From NCBI RefSeq assembly GCF_029490015.1, contig NZ_CP120468.1, positions 496,001 to 560,000 on the forward strand: a stretch of DNA of 64,000 nt. The letters run 5' to 3'. How positions within the stretch are numbered: position 1 is the first letter of the stretch; each line of letters opens with the position of its first letter. Positions 21,629-28,351 of the stretch are shown piece after piece. Source of the DNA: Halobaculum limi (lineage in GTDB: Archaea; Halobacteriota; Halobacteria; Halobacteriales; Haloferacaceae). The notes beneath the pieces were generated by a model. The model made no database searches. It saw only the letters and a list, made by a program, of their open reading frames with translations, and was not told the origin of the DNA. The position numbers were made by a program, and so were the translations under genes.

Positions 21629-21704
21629 CATCAGATACCGTCTTGCGGCGGACCACAGGGGCGGAATCCTCATCTCTTGCGGATATCAACATACTCCGAG
21701 AGGG

Positions 21705-21722
21705 TACTTAACCCCTTCGAAG
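21705..21722 (-). promoter_or_regulatory. Proximal rRNA promoter
   Basis: On the minus strand, CTTCGAAGGGGTTAAGTA lies about 190 bp ahead of 16S. TTCGAA followed by a T/A-rich TTAAGTA box resembles haloarchaeal rRNA operon promoters. The start site cannot be placed exactly. Confidence 0.5.
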
Positions 21723-21768
21723 CACGTCGATGGAAGCGAATCGTGGTGGAATTGAACCACCGTGACTC

Positions 21769-21925
21769 GCAACGTGTCTTCGCACTTCGTTCCGAATGCC
21801 CTGATACTGATAAGGGCGTCGGAACGTCCTCCGACACACCCCAGAAGGGTGTGCCGTGTCGGCCGGGGCATCCCGGCGCGACCTTCGCATTTCTTCGAAT
21901 GGCAGGGGAACATAAAAGGCCGTCG
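21769..21925 (-). promoter_or_regulatory. Two tandem upstream rRNA promoters (duplicated unit)
   Basis: On the minus strand two similar units follow each other. The first has CGACGGCCTTTTATG then CCATTCGAAGAAATGCGAAG (TATA-like core at 21911-21919). The second has CGACGCCCTTATCAG then CATTCGGAACGAAGTGCGAA (core at about 21803-21816). A TATA-like box with a conserved block about 20 bp downstream, repeated about 110 bp apart, fits the multi-promoter leaders of haloarchaeal rRNA operons. The rest of 21516-22081 holds no gene. Confidence 0.6.
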
Positions 21926-22081
21926 TCTCGACGGCACTACGTTATGCGGTTTCACGCGTCGCGGTGATAAATAACCGTGTACGACCAACCGGCGTAGTCA
22001 AGCGATTATCCTCTCGCGTGCACGCACGCGAAGTCGGCGACTGTCGAAACAGTACACAAAGAACCGTCGGCGCTCTCGGGA

Positions 22082-22390
22082 TCAGTTCTCGAGGTGTTCG
22101 ATGCCCTGTTTGGCGACGTTCGCCTCGGTGATCTCGTCGGGCATCCAGTCGGGTTTGTTGGCCGGCGCGGTTTCGCGCCAGGACCATCCCTCGTAGATGT
22201 GGACCTTGTCGGTCCCCTTCTCCCGGAGCCGGAGTTCGATTCGTTCCGCCGCGTCCTCGGAACTCGCTGGTTCCAGGCGACGAGCGGCCTTCAGCGCCGC
22301 CTGTCGCGGCGTGTTCCCTGAGAAGACGCTCTCCTCGGATCCATCACTCTCGCGCAGCGCGAAGTTCCGCTTACCGTCCTCACGTACCAT
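22082..22390 (-). CDS. MC1 family chromosomal protein
   Basis: A 102-residue non-histone DNA-binding protein of the MC1 (monomeric chromosomal protein) family, which bends and compacts DNA. The family pattern is clear: KRNFALRESDGSEESVFSGNTPRQAALKAARR, IELRLREKGTDKVHIYEGWSWRE and KPDWMPDEITEANVAKQG. The ATG at 22390 has a good ribosome-binding site (GGAGG about 10 nt upstream) and a TATA-like GTTTATCA about 40 bp upstream, so this gene is expected to have a short leader, unlike most neighbours. Confidence 0.95.
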   Translation of the reverse strand: MVREDGKRNFALRESDGSEESVFSGNTPRQAALKAARRLEPASSEDAAERIELRLREKGTDKVHIYEGWSWRETAPANKPDWMPDEITEANVAKQGIEHLEN

Positions 22391-22668
22391 GGTTTTTCGC
22401 CTCCGTGTTAAGGGAACACACACTGTATGATAAACGTATCGGGGAAATTACCCCTCCAGCGCGGAAAGATTCATATACGGTTTGCTCACGTGACCAGATG
22501 GTAAGCGCCGGCGAGAACCAGAAATCGGGGGCCACATCGGAGTACGTCTCACTGTCACGGCGCTGGCTGTTCCCTTCTGAACCAGTCAGCGTAGGAGCAC
22601 TCCACGGTCGGCGTGGCGTAAACAACACTTATGTGTCTCGTCGGGCGACTCTCCCGATACTGAAGCCG

Positions 22669-22866
22669 ATGGTCCGGAAGAAGACGCTCAGCCCGAGTGG
22701 CGCAAAGGACGAGAACGGCGAGTACCACAACGTCCACGTGAACCTCCACGAGGATGAACTCGCCGTCGCCGGATTGGAAATCGGCGACGAGGTGTTCGTT
22801 CGCGTCCGAGACGGCAAGATTATCATTCAGAAAGCGGACCCCGACGAGGTCGAACACGACTTCTGA
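22669..22866 (+). CDS. AbrB/SpoVT-like swapped-hairpin protein
   Basis: A 65-residue protein with the strand order of an AbrB-type DNA-binding hairpin: MVRKKTLSPSGAKDENGEYHNVHVNL then AGLEIGDEVFVRVRDGKIIIQKADPDEV, where GLEIGDEVFVRVRDGKIII is the classic loop-hinge segment. Such proteins act as transcription regulators or antitoxins; no toxin gene is adjacent. The frame is open upstream to an ATG at 22498, but that extension is basic and unlike haloarchaeal protein, so the shorter start is preferred. Confidence 0.8.
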   Translation: MVRKKTLSPSGAKDENGEYHNVHVNLHEDELAVAGLEIGDEVFVRVRDGKIIIQKADPDEVEHDF

Positions 22867-22925
22867 CACCGGGTGATCCCCGCAGTTCAAGACGCCCCCG
22901 GACCGACCTCCGGGTGAGCACCGAT

Positions 22926-23981
22926 ATGAGGGCCTACGACCTCGCGAAGCCGGCGCTGTATGCACTGCCGGCCGAAACCGCCCACGAGTACACCCAGCGG
23001 CTTCTCCGTACGGTACAGGGAACGCCCATCGAATCGCTTCTGCGTGACCGGTACACCGTCGACGACTCGCGTCTGCACACCGAAGCGTTCGGACTCGACT
23101 TTCCGACACCAGTCGGCGTCGCCGCCGGCTTCGACAAGAACGCCCGAGTACCGCGCGCGCTCGCGTCTCTCGGCTTCGGACACGTCGAGGTGGGCGGCGT
23201 CACTGCCGAGCGTCAACCGGGGAACCGACGGCCCCGGATGTTCCGCCTGCGCGAGGACGAGGCCATCGTCAACCGGATGGGCTTCAACAACGACGGCGCA
23301 GACATCGTCGGTGACCGTCTCGACGCCGAACCCGCTCCCGACGTTCCTCTCGGCGTCAACGTCGGGAAGTCGAAGTCCACGCCTCTGGAAGACGCCGCAG
23401 ACGACTACCTGTACACGTACGACCGCGTCGGCGACCACGCCGACTACGTCGCCGTCAACGTCTCCTCGCCGAACACGCCCGGCCTGCGCTCCCTACAGAA
23501 CCGCGAGTCGCTCGAACGTATCCTGGGAACGCTCTCGGACGCTGGTGCGGACCCACTGCTCGTGAAGTTCTCACCGGACCTGCCGACCCCGGCCATCGAG
23601 GAGGCCCTCGCCGTCGTCGACGACCTCGATCTGGACGGCGTCATCGCGACCAACACGACGACGGAGCGCCCCGAATCGCTGAAGAGCCCCCAGCAGGCCG
23701 AGCGCGGTGGCCTCTCGGGCAAACCGATCGAGTCCCGCGCGACGGAGATGATCCGCTTCATCGCAGAACGGACCGACGTACCTGTCGTCGGCGTCGGCGG
23801 CGTCTCCGACGCCGAGGGCGCGTACGCGAAGATTCGGGCTGGCGCGAGCCTCGTCCAACTGTACACCGGTCTCGTGTACGAGGGACCGAGCCTCGCGCGC
23901 GACATCAACGAAGGCGTCCTCGAACTGCTTGACCGGGACGGCTTCGACTCCGTCGCCGACGCGGTCGGCGCAGACTTGTAA
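22926..23981 (+). CDS. pyrD: Dihydroorotate dehydrogenase (quinone), class 2
   Basis: A 351-residue FMN enzyme that oxidises dihydroorotate to orotate in pyrimidine synthesis, passing electrons to membrane quinone. Family motifs are FPTPVGVAAGFDKNARVPRALASLGFGHVEVGGVT, NRMGFNNDGAD, VNVSSPNTPGLRSLQ (catalytic Ser region), DGVIATNTT and GVGGVSDAEGAYAKIRAGASLVQLYTGLVYEGP. The N-terminal YDLAKPALYALPAETAHEY is the membrane-associating extension of class 2. A GTG at 22914 would add four residues; either start is possible. Confidence 0.95.
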   Translation: MRAYDLAKPALYALPAETAHEYTQRLLRTVQGTPIESLLRDRYTVDDSRLHTEAFGLDFPTPVGVAAGFDKNARVPRALASLGFGHVEVGGVTAERQPGNRRPRMFRLREDEAIVNRMGFNNDGADIVGDRLDAEPAPDVPLGVNVGKSKSTPLEDAADDYLYTYDRVGDHADYVAVNVSSPNTPGLRSLQNRESLERILGTLSDAGADPLLVKFSPDLPTPAIEEALAVVDDLDLDGVIATNTTTERPESLKSPQQAERGGLSGKPIESRATEMIRFIAERTDVPVVGVGGVSDAEGAYAKIRAGASLVQLYTGLVYEGPSLARDINEGVLELLDRDGFDSVADAVGADL

Positions 23982-24001
23982 GGACCAACCGCTCCGCCGT
24001 C

Positions 24002-24274
24002 TTACGCGAGAACGTTGTTGATCAGGACTACCGCCCACAGGAACGCGAGCAGTATCCCGAGCAGCGTAAACGACAGTCGTTCGGTCACTGCAGGCCGGTC
24101 GGCGTCGCTCGTGAGCGCCCGCGCGAACGACACGACCAGCGCAGCCCCGACGAGAATTCGAACTGTGGTCTGAAGCGCGGAGTCAGCACCCGTGGCGAAC
24201 TCGACGCCGCCGAGGACGACCTGTAGCGCGCCGACGACTATCCACGCAGACAGCGAGAGCGTCGAGCGTCTCAC
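24002..24274 (-). CDS. Small three-helix membrane protein (paralogue B)
   Basis: A 90-residue protein with about three membrane segments. It resembles the upstream neighbour over its whole length: LSLSAWIVVGALQVVLGGVEFATGADSA here matches LSLGGFVLAGASQAVLGVFQYATGGGPA there. Its ATG overlaps the stop of that gene by four bases. Function unknown; tandem duplication followed by divergence is inferred. It is convergent with pyrD. Confidence 0.75.
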   Translation of the reverse strand: MRRSTLSLSAWIVVGALQVVLGGVEFATGADSALQTTVRILVGAALVVSFARALTSDADRPAVTERLSFTLLGILLAFLWAVVLINNVLA

Positions 24275-24543
24275 GCGGAGAGCAACACCACGGTCGTGAG
24301 TGCTGCCGAGACGACGCCCGCGAACACGCCGATGGCGACGAACAGCGGTCGGGTCGCAAGGCCGTTCAGGTCGTCACCACGGACGAGCGCACGGCCGAAC
24401 ACGCCGACGAGCAATACGCCGGCCAACACGGAGAACAGCGGGTCCGCGGGACCGCCTCCGGTCGCATACTGGAAGACGCCGAGGACTGCTTGTGAGGCAC
24501 CGGCGAGGACGAAGCCACCGAGCGAGAGCGCACGTCTGTTCAC
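24271..24543 (-). CDS. Small three-helix membrane protein (paralogue A)
   Basis: A 90-residue protein beginning at a GTG (24543). This start is chosen because it gives the same length as the downstream paralogue, aligns MNRRALSLGGF with MRRSTLSLSAW, and lies about 27 bp from a T-rich TCTTTT box, as expected for a leaderless transcript. A TTG eight codons further upstream would also be in frame. About three hydrophobic segments; no known domain recognised. Confidence 0.7.
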   Translation of the reverse strand: MNRRALSLGGFVLAGASQAVLGVFQYATGGGPADPLFSVLAGVLLVGVFGRALVRGDDLNGLATRPLFVAIGVFAGVVSAALTTVVLLSA

Positions 24544-24612
24544 GGCCAGAGTGCGACGTGTCGGCAAAAGAGGGTTCGGGTCCGAGTCGCGTTCAGGTTC
24601 GGTTCAGCGCCG

Positions 24613-27273
24613 TTACTCGCTGTCGTCGTGGACGATGACGACGGCGTCCTCCGGTTGGAGGAGTTCCCCGGTGCCCGAGTACTGGCGCTCGCGTTCGACC
24701 TCGAACAGGTCGGCACCGAGCGTCTCGTCGGCGACGTGGAGGTCGCCGTCGGCAATCTCGTACTCTCCTTGCGCGATGGCGGCCTCGATGTCGCCGACCT
24801 TCTCGCCGAACTGCGGGCCGACCTGCGCGTAGTCGAGGTCGATACCGGTGATCACCGATTCGATCTCTGGTTCCTCCTCGAGGACGGTCAGTTCCCCGAC
24901 GTTCATCACGCCGCGCACGTCGTCGGCGAACGCTCCGAGGTCACCCTCGCCGTACACCTCAACGCGGTCGACGGCGGCGTTGAGCGGCAGTCCGCGCTCG
25001 CTCTTGTAGCGGCGGAGTGCCCCGACGACGGACATCGCGGCGACGCCCGCGTCGTGGTCCGCTTCGACGCCGAGCGGGTCGGGCCACTCGCGCAGGTGGA
25101 TAGAGTCGAAGTCGTCGCCCGCCTGCGCGTCGGCGTACATATCCTGCCACAGTTCCTCGGTGACGTGCGCGAGCATCGGCGCGAACAGTTTGAGGAAGCG
25201 TTCGTGGGCGACCGACAGCGTGTAGCGGGCGGCTGGGTCGTCGTCGTCTGCCTCTCTGACACGGGTCTTGGCGACCTCGAGGTAGTCGTCACAGAACGTG
25301 TGCCAGAAGAAACTGCGGAGGCCGTCGCGGGCCTTCGAGAACTCCCGGTGCTGGAACTGTTCGGTGAGCGTCTCGGTCAGGTCGTCGAGTTCCGCCAGGA
25401 GCCAGCGGTCGAGTTCTCGGAGGTCGTCGTGCGCGAGGTCGGGTCGTTCCTCGGACCCGCCACCCACGAGCGACTCGACGAGTTTCGACGCGTTCCAGAG
25501 TTTCTGGAGGAGTTTCTCGCCCGCGCGGAGGTCCTTCTCCTTGAACGGGAAGTCGTCGCCGACGGCGGTCCCCGCGGCCCAGTAGCGCGTGGCGTCGACG
25601 GGGAACTGTTCGAGGACCGTCTCCGGTTCGACGACGTTCCCCAGCGACTTCGACATCTTCTCGCGGTTCTCGTCCAGGACGTGCCCGTTGATGAGCGTCT
25701 CGTGGAACGGCACCTCGTCGGTGTGCTCGTAGCACTTGACGACGGTGTGGAACAGCCAGAAGCTGATGATGTCGTGGCCCTGCGGCCGCATATCGAAGCG
25801 GTACAGTTCCGGATGCTCCATCGTGTACTCGGCGGCCTCCTCGTCCCAGTCCCAGCCAGCGTTGATGAGCGGCGTGAGGCTGGAGGTGGCCCACGTGTCG
25901 AGGACGTCGTCTTCGGGGACAAACTCGTCGTGACCACAGGCGGGACAGGCGTCGACCGGCGCGTCGTCCGACAGCGGGTCGACCGGCAGGTCGGCCTTCT
26001 CGGCGAGGACCTCCTCGTCGCAGTCGGCGCAGTACCAGACGGGGAACGGGATACCCGAGGAGCGCTGGCGGGAGATGAGCCAGTCCCACTGGAGACCCTC
26101 GACCCAGTGTTCGTACCGGGTGAACATCTTGTCGGGGAACCACTCCATCTCGCGGCCCGCCTCCAGGTACTCGTCGGTCTTGTCGAGCAACTCGATGTAC
26201 CACTGCTCGGTGACGAGGAACTCGACGCTCGTGCCACACCGCTCGTGGACGTTGACCGTGTGCTCGATGGCGCGGCGGTCCAGCAGGGCGCCCGCCTCGT
26301 CGAGGTCGTCGACGATAGCCTCACGGGCTTCGCCAGAGTGGAGGCCCTCGTACTCGTCGGCGACCTCGGTCATGTGACCGGACTCGTCGATGGCGACCCG
26401 GAGGTCCAAGTCGTGGACCTGGTACCACTCGATGTCGTTCTGGTCGCCGAACGTACAGCACATCACGATACCCGACCCCGTCTCCATATCCACGCGCTCG
26501 TCGGCGAGGATGGGGACTTCGTGCCCGAACAGCGGAATCTCGGCGGACTCGCCGACGAGGTGCTGATTGTCGTCGTCGTCGGGGTGGACGAAGACGGCGA
26601 CACAGGCGGGAAGCAGTTCCGGGCGCGTCGTCGAGATGGTGAACGCCTCGTCGCTTCCGGCGACGGGGAACTCGATGTCGTGGAAGTGCGAGTCCTGTTC
26701 GTCGTCCTCGGTCTCGACCTGCGAGATGGCAGTCTCACACTCCGGACACCAGATGGCGGGCGCCTTCTCGCGGTACTCGCGACCCTGTTCGTACAGGTCG
26801 ATGAACGACAGTTGCGAGATTCGCTGGACGCGCGGTTCGATAGTCTGGTAGGTATGGTTCCAGTCGACGGAGACACCCAGTCCCTGGATGTTCTCGGTGA
26901 ACTGCTGTTCGTACTGGGCACAGACCTCGCGACACTTGCGCTGGAACTCGCGGCGCTCGAAGTCCTGGTGGCGGATGTCGAGTTCCTCTTCGGTCAGGCG
27001 CTCGCTCGCGATGCCGTTGTCGTCGTAGCCGAACGGGAAGAACGTCATCTCGCCGTTCATCCGCTCGAAGCGGGCGACGAAGTCCTGCAGCGTGAACCCG
27101 TACAGGTGGCCCATGTGGAGGTCCCCGGATACCGTCGGCGGCGGGGAGTCGATGGAGAAGACGGTGTTCGGGTCGGTCGCAGCCTCCGCGTCGTACGCGT
27201 ACGTCTCCTGATCGACCCATCGCCGTTGCCACTCGGATTCGGCGGTCTCCGGGTCGTAGTCCCCACTGGGCAT
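24613..27273 (-). CDS. valS: Valyl-tRNA synthetase
   Basis: An 886-residue class I synthetase that charges tRNA-Val and edits misactivated threonine. The HIGH motif is DLHMGHLYGF (about residue 52) and the KMSKS loop ENREKMSKSLGNVV (about 547). The CP1 editing domain lies between, and a zinc-binding YCADCDEEVL...CPACGHDEF appears near residue 420-455. The anticodon-binding helical domain follows, and a C-terminal DLFEVERERQYSGTGELL segment closes the protein. GTTAAGC about 29 bp before the ATG supports a leaderless start. The 972-residue frame on the other strand is a shadow. Confidence 0.97.
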   Translation of the reverse strand: MPSGDYDPETAESEWQRRWVDQETYAYDAEAATDPNTVFSIDSPPPTVSGDLHMGHLYGFTLQDFVARFERMNGEMTFFPFGYDDNGIASERLTEEELDIRHQDFERREFQRKCREVCAQYEQQFTENIQGLGVSVDWNHTYQTIEPRVQRISQLSFIDLYEQGREYREKAPAIWCPECETAISQVETEDDEQDSHFHDIEFPVAGSDEAFTISTTRPELLPACVAVFVHPDDDDNQHLVGESAEIPLFGHEVPILADERVDMETGSGIVMCCTFGDQNDIEWYQVHDLDLRVAIDESGHMTEVADEYEGLHSGEAREAIVDDLDEAGALLDRRAIEHTVNVHERCGTSVEFLVTEQWYIELLDKTDEYLEAGREMEWFPDKMFTRYEHWVEGLQWDWLISRQRSSGIPFPVWYCADCDEEVLAEKADLPVDPLSDDAPVDACPACGHDEFVPEDDVLDTWATSSLTPLINAGWDWDEEAAEYTMEHPELYRFDMRPQGHDIISFWLFHTVVKCYEHTDEVPFHETLINGHVLDENREKMSKSLGNVVEPETVLEQFPVDATRYWAAGTAVGDDFPFKEKDLRAGEKLLQKLWNASKLVESLVGGGSEERPDLAHDDLRELDRWLLAELDDLTETLTEQFQHREFSKARDGLRSFFWHTFCDDYLEVAKTRVREADDDDPAARYTLSVAHERFLKLFAPMLAHVTEELWQDMYADAQAGDDFDSIHLREWPDPLGVEADHDAGVAAMSVVGALRRYKSERGLPLNAAVDRVEVYGEGDLGAFADDVRGVMNVGELTVLEEEPEIESVITGIDLDYAQVGPQFGEKVGDIEAAIAQGEYEIADGDLHVADETLGADLFEVERERQYSGTGELLQPEDAVVIVHDDSE

Positions 27274-27430
27274 TTCACACGTACTTCCCCGGAACGCCTG
27301 TTAAGCGACTCGGTTGCTCGTGAGGTCGTCACACGGGTCGCAAGGCGACCGAAGCCGTGCCCGCGTGGTCGCCGGCGCGGCCGAGCGTGCCGCGTCAACG
27401 GTTATCCCTCACGCACACGACAGGATACCT

Positions 27431-28135
27431 ATGACGACGGCAGTGATCGCGGGCGTCGGGCCGGGACTCGGGGAGTCGGTCGCACGGAAGTTCGCCGCCG
27501 GAGGCTGTTCGGTGGGACTGCTCGCACGCAGCGACGAGTACCTTGACGACCTCGCCGCTGATCTCCCGACAGAGACGACGGCGATAGCGACCGACCTGCG
27601 CGACCCCGCAGACATCGCGACGGCGTTCGAGCGGATTCGGGAGACGCTCGGCCCGGTCGACATCCTCGTGAACCACGCGAGCGCCGCCTCGTGGACGGGG
27701 CTGATGGACACCTCCCTCGACGCGTTCGACCGCGCGTACGAGGTCGGTCCGCGGGCAGACTTCTTGTGTGCGCAGGCGGCCGTCCACGATATGCTGGACG
27801 AGGGTGGCGACGGAGATGGCCCCGGCGGAACGATTATCTTCACCGGCGCGACCACGTCCGTCCGCGGGCGGGAGGGCGCAGTCGGATTCTCGATGGCGAA
27901 GTTCGGGTCGCGCGGCCTCGCGGAGTCGATGGCGCGAGAACTCGGACCGAAGGGCGTCCACGTCGCCCACGTCGTCATCGACGGCGGAATCCTCGGCCCA
28001 GATGTGGAGACAGACACCCCTGAACAGTATCTCGACCCAGGGGCCATCGCGGAGTCGTACTGGCACCTCGTCCAGCAGGATCGGAGCGCGTGGACGCTCG
28101 AACTCGACCTCCGGCCGCACGTCGAGGAGTTCTAA
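27431..28135 (+). CDS. Short-chain dehydrogenase/reductase
   Basis: A 234-residue SDR oxidoreductase. It starts MTTAVIAGVGPGLGESVARKFAAGGCSVGLLAR, a nucleotide-binding motif GxxxGxG in slightly altered form (GVGPGLG). The usual catalytic YxxxK is changed: after GRE comes GAVGFSMAKFG, so Tyr is replaced by Phe (FSMAK) while the Lys remains. The NAG-like strand reads NHASAAS. Activity may therefore be altered or lost. TTATCC about 29 bp upstream supports the ATG. Divergent from valS. Confidence 0.85.
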   Translation: MTTAVIAGVGPGLGESVARKFAAGGCSVGLLARSDEYLDDLAADLPTETTAIATDLRDPADIATAFERIRETLGPVDILVNHASAASWTGLMDTSLDAFDRAYEVGPRADFLCAQAAVHDMLDEGGDGDGPGGTIIFTGATTSVRGREGAVGFSMAKFGSRGLAESMARELGPKGVHVAHVVIDGGILGPDVETDTPEQYLDPGAIAESYWHLVQQDRSAWTLELDLRPHVEEF

Positions 28136-28351
28136 TCGGGCGGCGCGTGCCGTGCGGTGGTGGTACCCGGTCGTTCGCTTCTAGGCGACGGGACGATTCA
28201 CGGCCCGACGTGGAGGGAAAGGTTCATCCGCCAAACCGCCCCGACATTCTCCTAGTCGCCGGCGCGGTCCCGGACGACACGACGACCGCGAGGACCGCGC
28301 CACCCGAACCCTACCACACCCGATCCACCCCACCCCCACAGCACCCAATAA

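Noticed and set aside
21735-21762. T-arm-like hairpin (GGTGG-TTCAATT-CCACC on the minus strand) in the rRNA leader
   Set aside because: It looks like a tRNA T arm, but no acceptor, D or anticodon arms can be drawn around it, so it is not called a tRNA; it may be a relic or chance.
24628-27546. 972-codon plus-strand frame opposite valS
   Set aside because: It is the antisense shadow of valS; long open shadow frames are common in GC-rich coding DNA, and the translation has no domain.
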